DNA of 64,000 nt from Nephromyces sp. MM_2019 (Eukaryota; Apicomplexa; Aconoidasida; Nephromycida): assembly GCA_015657535.1 (NCBI GenBank), contig JADHZB010000016.1, forward strand, positions 30,052-94,051. The letters are read 5' to 3'. The position numbers were made by a program, and so were the translations under genes. Below the pieces are notes generated by a model. That model saw only the letters and a list, made by a program, of their open reading frames with translations, did no database searches and was not told the DNA's origin. Of the stretch, positions 25,206 to 38,505 are shown piece after piece; position 1 is the first letter of the stretch; each line of letters starts with the position of its first letter.

Positions 25206-28200
25206 TCAATGTATAGTTAATCCATATATATAGCATTGGTGGGAACTAACAGATATACTGTGTGATTTAACAGAACACACAGCATGTAGCAACAATATAC
25301 ATGTATAGTATATAGTAAACACAAATGAAGATAATATGAAGCTATAGCGTGTTGAGTTTAGTGTAAGTAATGATTCACATATATGTACGATACATACTAG
25401 CCCTAGCCTTGCACAATCACACAGCTTTAGTTCATAATGAGTAAATGCAGGATGTGTACCTTCATGTTCATTGATAACAGTCTGGTCGAGTTTTAATGGT
25501 AGGGAATGACAGCTGTGTGTTGGTATACCAGTTTCTTGGAAAGTTGTGCTCAAGTTTTTTATATATTCATCATAAATATACTATAAAAAAATATGGAGCA
25601 AGGGGGTTATAACTGTGGTATTATGTGTGTAGGTTGTTGATATTTTTTAAAATTTAATAGACATACATGTTACCTCCAATGTTTGTTTGTCATCATCCCG
25701 ATAAATAGAATATAGTGTGTCACCTAAATAGTTTAATTTGGCGCAGGAGTTTTGTTCATTAGCTACATTTTGCAAATTGAATATGCCTGAAGAGTTTATT
25801 GGAGGAGGTTGAGTACCATTGTTAGCATTTGTAGAAGATGGTGTACTTGTAATAGGGCCTCGGTTGTTAGGTATAGCATTATACTGTATAGCATTTAACG
25901 CTTTATAGGTAATGGGTGGAACTGCTAAATGATTTGAAACCTCATTGGGAGTACCATTCAATGATGACCTTATGTTATTTGTATGAGCTTCAGCGTATGA
26001 TAAATTTCCGAATATTCTTGAATTAACACATGTAAAGGGATTGAAAGGGTATAACTCCCAATGAGCTTCAGGATCAGAATTTTGTTGATAGTGATTAACT
26101 GTCACGTGGTTGAGAATATCATCGGCTATCCCTTGTACATTCATGTTAGCTTTCCCTTGTTTGCAGTGAAGGAAACTCAAAGTCCTTTCCTCTAATTGTT
26201 TTTTCTGGTGCTGATCATACCTTGTCCAATTTATGTAGTTGAATAGGGTGTGGAGGTCCACTGGGTTAGAATTACTGGGTGTGGAGATAGCTTCAGTTAA
26301 GCTATCGAATAAAAAACGATTGCCTGGTAAGGAGCGCGATAATCTGTAAATCAAGGTATCCATATACTTGAGCTCGGCCTCATCAAATTCTGGTTTAGGG
26401 ATATCTGTGCTCTTCAGTTTTAGGGGCTTGATTTTATATTCATATTGAGTTGGAAAGGTCAGGTAGCTGGTAGGAATTAGACCACTCCATTGGTTGTATA
26501 AATTGATACTATTGATAGAAGCAATGAATGGGTTTGGTAACGGCCTGTAAGGTTTCAAATTGTATGAAATGTGTGGTAGGCGTTTGTAAAAATAGAGGCG
26601 GAGTTCACTTGCGTATTGCCTAACTATGTTTCTTATCTTTACGGGTGCTTGTATAAGAACCTTATGGATCTCACTTGTCGTTAAAATTTTCTATCAAAAA
26701 TAATAAATATATGCTACATAGGGATTCTTTGAGATTAGTGGTGAGTGTAATCTACTAGATAGATAAGCAATATTAACAGAATATATTTATTATATAGGTT
26801 GTTATAACTTATGTATAAACATAGAGTGTGGATCATTCTTACTTGTTTATGATATAGATTAGCAAGGTTAGGGCTGTGATTAGCCAAGTAATACAAGGCT
26901 TGTAGGCCAGCCGCTCTTATTCCAATGCTATCAAAAGGGAAATTCATACATGTTTGCTCATTCTTGATGAGGTTGTATTTGGTAATCTCCCAACAACCTA
27001 TTTCAGGCCTAAGCAAGAGTTTGTATTCTATATCACCTTTCTTGCTGATAATTTGTGTCATGCCTTTACTTAGGCTCTTAGATTGTTGGTTACCTTTTGT
27101 TTTATTTGTGCATGCAATATTTTGGTTGATTTTAGCTTGTATACCAACCTTCTCTGTGGCTTTTGTTTTAGGGGGGGTATTACCAATGTGTAGAGCCCTT
27201 TCTACTTTTACTTGAGTAGTCTTCTTAGTTTGTTCAGCCCTTTTTTGGTTTTTAGGACTTGGTTCTGTCTCCAAACCATATAAGTTAAAATATCTTCTCT
27301 TGGCAGAAGCTTCTCGTTCTGGGCATCTATATAGTTCTTTATCAACCCTTTCAATGACTGAAGTTGGAATACCTTTCCAAAGCTCACCACGAGGCTTTCC
27401 GGCGGGTGCTATAGGATGTGTGCAAAATATAGGCCAAACTAATCGGCACACAGCAAGTATGGTTGCCGCGGCAAGTATATGATTCGGTATATCTAGAAAA
27501 TATGTTCCATAAATTCTCCTTGAAAGTTCATCAATCTCATTAGTAGATAAGAAATTTCTATACTCCGAATGTATTTCTTCTGCTTTTTCTATCAAAATGG
27601 GGTCGGTTTCGTGTCTAGGGAAGGTTTCATCTATACATCTGTATTTCAAAAAGTTGAATACCCGAGTAAGAAGGGGCTGAATAAGCGTTGGTAAGCGTGA
27701 GTGATGTAGTAGTCGTATTAGGAAGTGGTTCGCATTGAATGAGTAGATTGGAATGTTGCAAGAATTTAGTCTCGTTGCAGTTTTGAGCATAACAAGCTTA
27801 GTTGGTAAGTTGTTAAGGTCATAGAAAGAATATTCATCGGCCAAAGTCGATCCAATAGTGTGGTCTCCTATTTGGCTTGACTTTGCTGCCTCTAGGAGCC
27901 AATTAGGTAACGATTTAGATATTGAGGATATAGGTATCTTGCACTAAAAAGGAAGAAAGTAAAATAGTTTGTGCAAATCAAAATTAGATTAGAGTTTCTA
28001 TTGATGTGAGGACCAATTAGTGACACTTTTTTTGAAGTGAGTAATTCCTATGTAGGTTTCAATTGATGTTATCGAGACTATATTGTAGATTTCAAAGTAA
28101 ATAAGCGATAAAGCCTATCTTAAGAAAACTGAATTTGTGTATATATCAAAAAGTGTCATGCTAAGGTTTCAGAGTGGCGTAGAATATCCAAACGTTACCT

Positions 28201-31200
28201 CAGAAATCCAATTTAAGATGTCCTTTGAGGTTACACCATGACCGGTGTTTAGCAATGCTATCCAAATTATACATATTAATAAAGGGTAATCGAGTGAGGG
28301 GAATTGATTATATTGTACAAGCTTTTTAGTATTAGGAGATGAGCTTAGATTTTTGAGATAAGGAGAAACAATTATCTTGAATGTTCTGGTTATAGATTCC
28401 CCTCTTCTCATGTTTCTCCGAATTTTCTTATTAAATTCTGTCCCTGTATCACGATAGTCTTGTAGGGATATCTTTAAAAGTCCATCTGTGATATATAGTT
28501 GTGTATTCTGAGAAAAGTCGGGCCTCTTTGTTGGTGGGTTTTGAATGTTTTCGTTAACTGTTTTAAAAGTAGTTGTCTCATCTGCAAACAGACAGAATAT
28601 ATATTATATGGGGCACATCAAAAAAGGCAATAAGTGTGTCTATGAGTAATAATCAATGTAAATTAATGCAAAGATGATAATTAAAGAAATTAAGTTGAAA
28701 TTCATAGTAGGTACAGAGGTGTAAAACAGGTAGGGGTGCTATAGCGCAGAAAAAGAAATGAACTGGGTAGCAAGGGTATCATATATATATGCACAAATTA
28801 TAATTGAAGAAACAAAATAAATAGAATGATCACTAAGGGTCTGAAGTTATAATTAGAAATTCACTCTCTGTAGCTATTATAAAAAATCTAACAAAAATGT
28901 GTGTACTTATTTCATGAGGCATTCCACAAGGTTGAAAACGGTCTAATAAGTATGCCAAAAAGTCATTCTCATATATAATGTCAACCTGAATTCGAAAATG
29001 AATATATGGGAAAGTTTAATATTATAGGAAGTATTTATACAATGTATGACGATCTTCTATATACCCAGTAGTAAAAGTTATCTTGACTACTTAGTTTGTT
29101 GATAGGTAGGTCGTCCTTTTGAATTTCTGATGGGTTTTCTGAACAATAAATGTAAAAAGAAATGTGAAGTATAAAGTGTGTAGGTAATCATGATAGTTAA
29201 AGGGTATATACAGTAATAAAATTAAATGAGTTTAATAAAGTCATAAGAAGCTGGGGTCTAGCTTATCAATCTCTAGTGAGCAATGTTGTTCAACAAAATC
29301 TTATGGTTATTCTCATAGGTTTTTCATATATTGACAAAAACAGTATATATGTTTTAACAAATTTCTATTCTAATTTTAATGTTCCACAAACATATCTTAA
29401 AGGGACTACAATCTAGTTTCCATATATAAATTGTAAGGATACTGATATTTAGTTGAACACATGTAATAGAGATGATAGCATATAGATTATCCACCGTTTA
29501 CTTTGAGATAGGTCTCGTTCTTTGAGTAATTTCTTGACAGTGTTTGCTGATAACCCTAACACATTTGGGCTTATCAATCGAGACTTATTTTTGCTTTTGG
29601 AAGTACGAGAGGAGCTCAAACTGGGTGATTTAGGCATGCTTTTTGTGTGTAAATTTGAGGTATGTGATGTCTTAAATGATGTTGTTGGTGATATTCGAGA
29701 AGTAGATAATGCGTGCGAGAATGTTAAAGTTGATTTAAAAGGTGTGTTAATGCTCTTTGATGTAGGAGAAGTCAAATATGAGGGCGTGGAGGTGGCCTGA
29801 GATATTGTGGAGGCCCAATCTGAGGAGCTAGACTCGGTCTTTATTTTGGACTTATTATAGCTCTCGTTTATAGTTAGTGCTAGGCCTAATTGACGCACAT
29901 AGGCCATGCGATCTGAGCCCATTACCTTCAAAACTAAATATTGAAGAAGCGTGAGGGGATGATATTATGGATGGGATAAGTGCTAAAAGGAGTCAAAATA
30001 GGAGGATGAGAAGGTGTGAGCAGAATTGAAGTTATGGGGGTAAGAATATGTGTAAAGGAATGAAGTTATGGGGATAAGAATGTAGGCAAAGGAGTTGAGC
30101 TAGAAAGTTAAAAATCTGTGAAGGCAAGTCAAAAATTACAAGTGTAATACTCCGCTCTGCAGTAAAACTTGAGTATAAAGGGTGCCTACTCAATAATATC
30201 TAATAGCATGCGGTTGGCTAAGGGTACATAGTATAAAAAGCTTCAGCCTTTTTATATGTTATCTTTCAAGTATGAACCTAGGCATGATTTTTGTGTATAG
30301 CATACCATCTCGTATGGCAGTGGGAGTTAGGGGTGAATTCCTCACGGTCTTTTCAACTTTTAAATTGTCGAGGCTTTTCATATCACTTGACTTTTTATGT
30401 TTGAGGTTTCTGAATAGGAATTAAAGATAAAGTCAACCCAATAGCACAATGTAAGGTGTTGTGATATTGAACGGGAAAATGGGGAATATCTCATCAATCT
30501 TATAGTTTAAGCTTATGAGATATATACACATAGATCTATATAAAAAGATCTGATGTCATAGGATCATCATGTAGCATCAAGGTCTCACCCTGGGATGACT
30601 ACATAACGATTTTGGCTCAAAAATATTGTTTGGACTGGGGCCTTTTGTTTGGTTATTAGGTTCAAATACGAAAACCAAATCTGCAAGCAAACAGGTTATG
30701 TAGGACTTAAAATAGGGACTAAATGGCACAAGCAATAATATTAGTCACTATGATGACAAGCCGTAGTCAATCCCCAATGTGCCATGTAGCTATCAATCTA
30801 TTCCCGAGGCCTCATAATCCCTCCCCACCAATCGAATAAATGATTCTAGAAACAGGCACATATTCACAGGTATCTATTCAACAAATCTTAGGAACCTTTC
30901 TGGTATGAATCTCAAGCAATGGGGTGATGTCGCACTCAGTAACCAGGTGCTTACATATAGACTGTAGTATGTATTGTAGACCATGCAGGAAGTGTATGTC
31001 ATCAATTTCATTTAGAGAGTTGGGGGCTGGTATATTTATGACATTTGTGTCGAATTGGTTGTTTTCCAAATGTGCGTCAGGCTGAGTTCTTTGTTGACTA
31101 AATAAAAATTGTTTCTCGGCCTTATTCTGAGTTTGAGGCGTTTCATCAGTCCGTGACGTTGTTAATGATATGTTAACTGGTGCATGTCTGGCACTCCTTG

Positions 31201-31357
31201 ATGTTTCTGACCTGCGCAACTCAAACAGTAAGTCCTCCTCATCTCGAACCAAATTTAGCCCATCTGAAGGCTGTTGTAGCCCACAGTAACTACAAACAAC
31301 CAAACCACTTTCATCCAGAACCAAGTCGGTGTTATCGCAGCGCACACAAGTATCCAT
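25206..31357 (-). CDS. TAF1B: TAF1B/Rrn7-type RNA polymerase I TFIIB-like factor, unusually long
   Basis: TAF1B (SL1) and yeast Rrn7 (core factor) are TFIIB-like proteins that recruit RNA polymerase I to the rDNA promoter. Eight exons join in phase: 31357-30883, 29933-29502, 29138-29065, 28985-28907, 28581-28199, 27943-26843, 26690-25674 and 25580-25206, giving about 1311 aa if the last exon runs to its stop. The N-terminus is a zinc ribbon, C4-x2-C7 and C22-x2-C25. A helix follows (IDDIHFLHGLQYILQS) and later the Rrn7/TAF1B-type blocks SLDYPLLICIIWIALL and SKDILNWISECKIPISS, then cyclin-fold-like helices (HILAAATILAVCRLVWPI). A Ser/Thr/Lys-rich insert (about residues 175-300) and a long C-terminal extension make it about twice the usual length (510-590 aa). 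The last about 85 codons look non-coding, and a donor at 25459 (GAAG|GTACAC) may instead lead to an unseen exon. The family call rests on the N-terminal two thirds. Confidence 0.78.
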
Positions 31358-32635
31358 TCAATATAAGTGGCCAAGACACGCTTTCTGGGTCATATATTAC
31401 ATATCAAACATAATTACTGTAGCCCTTTATCATTTATTAGAAGTTGAAAAGTACACCGGGTCATTCATAGTGGCGAGGGAAGAGAATCAGGCAGCTGTAC
31501 GAAGCTCGATAAGGCCCTTAAGGTGTATGTATGAAAGGATTTAGGATAATTATTTATACATAAATGCAGTGTATAGATGTTAATGAGTGTATGTTTGGTT
31601 TTAAAATTGGCAAAGTTTAGGTGCTAATGTTTATATTTTTGTAAAGGATTTAGATGCTGTTGTATGTAAAGGTGTACAGGGACCATATGCAGATGTATAT
31701 AGAGGCTTAACTGTGACAGTTGTAGAAAGGCCAGATGTTTATTCCTGTAGGGTGATGAAACGTTGATGAGTCAAGTGAGGCAAAGTGTGCTTGGTGTGTT
31801 TAGAACGAGAAAACAGTGATATGAGTGAAGAGACTAAATGTAAATGTGTATGTATGTATAGTCACCAAATGTTTATATATGTGTTTGTGTAAGTTTATAA
31901 ACATATATGTATATGTTAGTCTGTGATTGTGTGTTAATACTAAATATGCGTTTATATATGTGTTGGTGTCAATTCTGAAAATATAGATGTGCGTGTGTGT
32001 TGATTCTAAGCCCATTTCAGTAGCTCAGATAGAATGTGTAAATGTATGGGTCTGTGTGTGTATGTTGATTGTAGCACTATATGTGCATATCAAACTTATG
32101 CACAAGGATCATGGAAAGGTAAAGTAAATCATTTGGTTAGGTATCATAAATATTAGAAAAACTTTAATTTAAAAATTTGAGTTAAAAAACTGGGATATTA
32201 TATTATTCGACTTTATTTTTTGGTTGTGTGTGTTATTGTTTTTCTTGCACACTTTTTCGTTCTTTTTTGTCTATGGCTTATATTATTATTTTACATTGAG
32301 TGCTGTGTTAATTTGTTTTGTAATAAATGAATCATTTAGAGAAAAAAGTATTAATTATATGCTTTAAGATAATTTTACTATATAAATTTTATTATTATAC
32401 TTTTTAACCGAGAATTCCGCTAAAAATTACTTTTGTTGATTGTTTTTCATTTATTATTTTTAGAATATAAATAATTATGCTTATGTATGAAAAAATTTAG
32501 AAAATAATAACTATCATGAATAAAAAAAGATAGCTGAATTTATCTAATCATTAAAATCTTAATTCAAAGCAAATACAAAACAAAAATAAAAATATGAACT
32601 TGATTGATACTCTTGAATTCAGATTTTTTATATAA

Positions 32636-32720
32636 ATAAATAAATATATGTATATATATATATTTATATATATATATACATATATATATGTTTATATCTA
32701 TATATTTGTATTTATATGTG
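32636..32720. repeat. (TA)n-rich, partly palindromic tract
   Basis: Alternating TA/TG steps of the form tatatatatatttatatata and its complement make this about 85-bp tract largely self-complementary. It lies within the A/T-only centre of the divergent region. Confidence 0.8.
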
Positions 32721-33659
32721 CATATTCATATGGGATTTTAATATACACGTGCGTTTATTTATTTATTAATACCTATATGGTGTTGTAACAGAGCTACTAG
32801 GAAAACAAATATAGTGTAATTTTTATCAAAAGATTCAGAGTTAAATACAAAATTAAGAATATATTTTTTTTCCTAGAATTAAAAAAGTTACGTAAATTAC
32901 ACAAATTGTACAAATAAGTAAGAGAAAAGATTACTATTGTCAGCTTTTTCAGTTTTATATGATTTTATATCTTATCTCGAATTGTAATTTAGGTATATTC
33001 TTTTTGTTTTAGCAATTTGAATCATTTTTCAATTGTACTTTTGTTCAATGTAGAGCACTAACATTTGAATGGAAAGTTACAACTTAAATAAATAATGAAA
33101 TTATTAAATGTAAAGATTGGATGTGTGATTAAATAGTAGGTAAAAAAAGATGTGTATTATAGCTAGTACTACAAAACTTTGTTTTAATATTACTTACTTA
33201 TTTTCCCATCTTTCATTTACATTGTTGTATCTTATCTCTCTATATTAAGTTGTGATCAACTGTGTTGTCTAATCTGCATCTTTTATCTAGTTATTCCTAT
33301 GTCATTAATGCACAAACAGTTAATTAAACTAAACATAAAACGAAACTTAAACACTGTAACACAAAACACATTTTGCTAAAAATGTGCCCTACATTCAAAC
33401 ATTAAGCATAGGTTACATAAACACATGTGGAAATCTTATTTCACACACTTAATTATCACTTGAATGATTATTCTAAGATAACTAATTTATGTATACACAT
33501 GTTAGCTTACTTTACGTATCACAAAGCCTTTTTTTGAACTGAGAATTAAACATAATTAACTTGCACACGTGCACAAAACACACACAGTTTCTCAACAATG
33601 GTATGCATACAAGCGTAACCCTTACTAACCTATTTTGCTTAATCTTATATGCACACAAT

Positions 33660-33765
33660 ATAAGCATGTATAAGCACAACACATGCACACACACAACATA
33701 CACACACACACACACAGACATCACATAAAGCGTGTATATTATTACACACACCCACACACAAACTA
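33660..33765. repeat. (CA)n microsatellite cluster
   Basis: Interrupted CA runs occur at about 33683-33719 and 33739-33762, with further short CA runs to about 33960. They lie in the A/C-rich arm of the divergent region. The ORFs read through them on the minus strand consist of Val/Cys/Tyr repeats and are artefacts. Confidence 0.8.
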
Positions 33766-34781
33766 GGACTATGAGCTGTTAAACGCAGCGTACACTTGCG
33801 CTAGTTTTGTTTTTTCACTTGCAAGACTTGCATTGTGAGGATGACTAGTTATATATCAGCAAACGATAAATTAAACTAGCTAACTAGTCAACTGCCTCAC
33901 CTCACTACATAAACTCGAGTAAGCCACACACACAAACGTATACAACACACACACAAAGTTAGCATACCCAAATATTAAGCGTTCAAGTGCACACATATAC
34001 ACGCTGCAAGTTAGCCACATATAAAAGTATCCTCCTTCAAACATTTCCACCTTACACTTGTTATACACAAAATGGCTCAAAATGAAAAGGTGGACAGTGA
34101 ACACATAAACCATTCACCCAACAATCTTTTTAACCTATATGCCACACATACTTGTACTACAAACTCAGACTATTTTGAGTGTCTATCTCTCACGTGCCAT
34201 GCACATTCATGTTATAGCAAAAGCTGAACAAATTTCAAGCTGACATATATCGTTCAAAACCTAAACTTTTTCAAACTGACTCATATAATATTTACATAGC
34301 CTGGCACACGCGATTAAACAATATTCCCTTCTCCCTTGTTTCGGATAACCACACAGAAATGAAAACTCAAACAAACATACATCACACACAGACACTAACA
34401 TATCATCTTCAAATCAATTCTGAATAGAGCTGAATACACAACAAAATTTATTTAAGTATATACTTTATTTAGCTCTATTATAGAGTTTATCTACTCTTAC
34501 CAAGCCTTGTACATACAAAAATTGTATCTAAATAACTTAAAGGTCTCCTTGGCAAAGCAAAGTTGTCAAGGAGGAGAATTATACACACTAAATTGTATGT
34601 AGCTTTCACATTGACAGCTAAATACACCTCACCCATCAAATTATGCAAATCTGAATACGATTTTGGGTGATTTTCAAGATTCATACAATGTCCATTCCCC
34701 AAAATTTATACACAAGATACTTTAATACTTATAGCTTTAATTCAAATAGACACACACACTCTAAAATACATATACTCCTTG

Positions 34782-37700
34782 ATGTCGCTTGTTTTGATCC
34801 TCTTGGGTGGGTTAGCAACTTTCATAATACTATTTACTATCGGGGCAAATGACGTTGCAAATATATTCTCAACACTTGTTGGTTCAAACACCCTCAGACT
34901 TAAGTATACGCTCATCTTGGGCTCAATTTGCCAAATTATGGGTGCTACAATCTTTAAGAATGCTGTTACCCAAACCTTCCTTACACGCATACTTGGTAAG
35001 CACTGTTTATATTTTGTTGTAGATATATATATATATATGCTCTAGTTGAGATGTATGTTAATTTGCGGGGATGTCTACATGTGTACTTGAGGATGTGTGG
35101 ACGAATTTTAGGGAATAGAAACACGCGAATAGGATAGATGCCTGCACAAACGACTATAGAGATGTTTACAATATTGTAGTGGCACCTCCCAAAGTAATTA
35201 TATTATAAGATATGTAAATTAATTGCTTCTATATAATAAGATTAGTCCAGGGAGACAACCAACACACCAATATAATTTTTTATTTACATATTTTTAATTG
35301 TTAGATTTTGATGCGTACAAGGAAGACCCTTCATCCCTCATGATTGGGATGACGAGTTGTCTTATTGGCTCAGCAACCTGGTTGTCATTTGCAACCTATA
35401 AGTCCTTTCCCGTGTCAACTTCCCTAACAATTATTTCTTCTCTAGTTTCATTCGGCCTAATTACAAGCGTACAGGCTATTTATTGGCCTATGTTTTGTCT
35501 CGTTGTTTCCTGTTGGTTTATTGCTCCACTTATCTCGCTTGTTATCTCTACTCTCACTTTTATATTTGTCAGAAAGACACTCCTAACAAAATCAAACGCT
35601 TTCCAGATTTCAATAAGGTATTATATATAACATGAAACTTTTACATATGCATACCACACACTTGGGTTGTTTAGATGTAACCATTTATGCCCCAAGTATG
35701 GAACTTTATATCATAAAAAGTCATTCAATTAAACCATATATATGTCTATATAAATTCAACAAGATGCCTCGACTATGTTTTACAGAGCATAGTCATTTTC
35801 ATCAATACATTCGATTTCCCTATATTAGTATCTTATAGTATCGAAACAGACTAGCTTTATATTTATGACTCCATGACACTCTTTTCACTACCATTCATCT
35901 AACCATTTTATTTATCTAGTCTTGAATATGTATTTTCGAAAGGAACTGATTATAGATTTAATTCATTTCAATTTTATTATTTTATACTACACATTCTGAA
36001 CTCAATCAGTTTAGAACCTCTTTATGTTTTATCTGCATTATATATCTATGACTCAGCCAGTATTTCACATTTAATATCTACGACACGTTTTATGATTTTT
36101 ACGGTCATTGATATCTACACACACATATTTTGTGTTTTAGATGGCTTTTGCCACTTATGTTGGTAATTACTGGGACCTTCTCTTACTTTGTCATTTTCTA
36201 CAGCCCTCTGGTTATTGAAACGAGCTGTCATCAGGTTTTTTGTGTTTATATATATTATTTGAACTAAACACGTTCTCATATCTGCTCTTATAGAATATTC
36301 TTTTAGCATATATAAATATCTAATGTTCATTCACTTTTGGCATCTGACTCGCAAAATTATGCTTATTCTCATATGCTGAGAGCTGTTATTATACCTGAGT
36401 GTTCTTATGATATACTCAGTAATAACAATGTGCTATTTATAATATATTTATACATACTAAACGAAACAGATACTCCTTGGGAAAACAGAAATTACTGAGC
36501 ATTATCCCTGCCAACTATCTTACTGGGCAGCCGCAAACATATTAAAGGCGATTTTAATAGTTATTATATTTTCGCTTACACTATGTACAATATGCTGTAT
36601 GCTTATATATCCCTTGGCTTTAAAGAAAATAAATACTTCACGATCCCTAAGAAAACCAATAAATGTGTGTAACATCCATCTTGACTAATTTTAAGCTACA
36701 TTTTAATTACTTGGAGACATACACAAATCCTCCTTACCATATTAAACAATATGTACCTACCCGAAGTTTATACGATTATGGGATACTATATTGTATATAT
36801 ATTTTTCATAGTTCAATTTTAAACACATGAAGTTACACCTACAACAGTTTACACGAATCTAATTATGTCCTAACTACCTCTGAAAGCGTGTACAGACACT
36901 CTAGAACACCTTAACCTTAAATTAGCATTCTAAATCTATCTAATCTTTTTTTTTGAATACTATCTGTAGTATTTTATATATAACAAATACCAATAAACTT
37001 TCCATACATCTGCAGGATGATGAATCTACACCCACATCTTCACCTGACTCAACATTTTCAACTTCGGGTATAATCCTAGAATCTTATACCATCGATAATC
37101 TGACCGATCATCAATACAATGAGAATAAATCTTCAAACTTTTCACCCTTCAAATCAGAAAAAACTACAAATGATGAAATAACATTGTCATTTCATCGTCA
37201 TCTTGACAGTAGATTTGAAAATATGGTAATATAAGAAAAATGATTTACCTAAGATAACACAAATATTCAAGCCCTGATTGAATATATCTTGAAAAATTAC
37301 AACCTTTTCCATGTGTGTACTTTCACTCTACAATGTGTGATTCTTTGATCCATTTAGTCACTTTATACCTCAATTTGTACCTAACCCTTCAAACTATATC
37401 AATGTATCATAATCTTAAAATGTATGAGTAATACTTACATATCAATTTCCCTTTTAATATATTTTAGGTCAAGAGCAGTTACAAACTTACCGTCATGCAT
37501 CAAGATATTGAGGTTTTTGAATATGATATAGAGATCCTCTTTTCTTATTCACAGGTAAGATACAATCATATATTGTTGTTCAGTTCAATTTATAGGTCTC
37601 TTGCTTTAAATACACAGATTATAAGTATTTCCTTAGCAACTGTTGCGCATGCAATAAATGATACAGCGAACGCACTAAGTCCCTTTGTAATACTCTTATT

Positions 37701-38505
37701 CACCTATAGTGGTCAAGAATTAATTGGCTATATAACTGTACCATGGTATATATTTATCGTTGGAGGCATTTCTATGTCAATGGGCTTTTGTTTATATGGA
37801 CACCAAGTTTTTGCAACATTTGGACTAAAACTGATCTCAATGACTCCTTCAAGAGGATTTCTAATCGACTTAAGCTCTTCATGGGTATAAAATCAAGAAA
37901 TCATAATTTCTAAATATCATAAATAGTCCTATGAACGATTTATGCCTTTCTACGCACAATCATATATATACACTGTCCACACATCAGCAGTTTAAATATT
38001 TTGCGTGTCTCGATAAATATATATATATAACTTGTATGCATATATAAATAATTCATGCTTCGCGAAATCTTTATGCAAATTAATGTAAGTGATGAACATA
38101 AACACCTGTAATAAATATGATTGAACACTTAACTTTTTATAGGTTATGATGATTTGCAATGCATTGGGCTTTCCAATAAGCTCGTGCCAATGCATTTTGA
38201 CAAGTGCCCTAGGCATTGGTGTATCTGAGAGGGGTAACTCACCAACTATTGAAAAACCTATAACATGGGATCGAATTTCTAAACACATTTATATACCAGC
38301 ATTTAAAAAAATTATATTTTTTTGGGTTGTTGACTTTTTTGCTTCAGGTACCTACTTGTTAAGTATATCTTAAGATTTATCAAACTTTGTTTTTACAGTT
38401 TTATTATTATTTTATGAATATACCTATTAATTTATTTGCACTACTGTGATTCATTTAGGACTACTAACGATTTTAATTTACGAGATTTTGAGGATTATAA
38501 TGTGA
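34782..38505 (+). CDS. PiT-family inorganic phosphate transporter
   Basis: PiT (SLC20-type) proteins import phosphate with Na+ or H+ across the plasma membrane. Nine exons join in phase: 34782-34995, 35305-35617, 36141-36234, 36470-36664, 37016-37225, 37468-37554, 37618-37884, 38143-38347 and 38459-38505, giving 543 aa. The N-terminal repeat carries the signature FTIGANDVANIFSTLVGS, followed by GSICQIMGATI and CLIGSATWLSFATYKSFPVS. A cytosolic loop of about 120 residues, partly Ser/Thr-rich, follows. The C-terminal repeat has a changed signature (HAINDTANALSP instead of HGANDVANAIGP) and the expected NALGFPISSCQCILTSALGI. The stop seen at 38373 is avoided by a donor in TTCAG|GTACCT; exon 9 then completes the last helix (SGLLTILIYEILRIIM). 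The intron at 37555-37617 has a length divisible by three and could be retained in frame, but removing it restores the family alignment. Confidence 0.93.

Larger units (their letters stand above)
31358..34781. other. Divergent gene-free region with strand-composition switch
   Basis: This stretch separates the starts of the TAF1B-like gene (minus) and the PiT transporter (plus). From 31.4 to about 32.1 kb the plus strand is rich in G and T and poor in C. From about 33.3 kb onward it is rich in A and C and poor in G. Between them lies nearly pure A/T sequence. ORFs in the flanks are low-complexity readings of GT or CA runs and are not genes. Confidence 0.6.

Noticed and set aside
31800..32015. 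Minus-strand ORF of 71 codons
   Set aside because: Composed of Thr/His/Tyr/Ile repeats from a GT-rich tract; low complexity, not a gene.
33512..34113. Two minus-strand ORFs of about 80 codons
   Set aside because: They are readings of CA/GT-rich low-complexity DNA (runs of Val, Cys, Tyr and His) with no domain or splice context.
38348..38373. PiT transporter ending at 38373
   Set aside because: The tail GTYLLSIS does not fit the family; splicing at 38347 to 38459 completes the last membrane helix.
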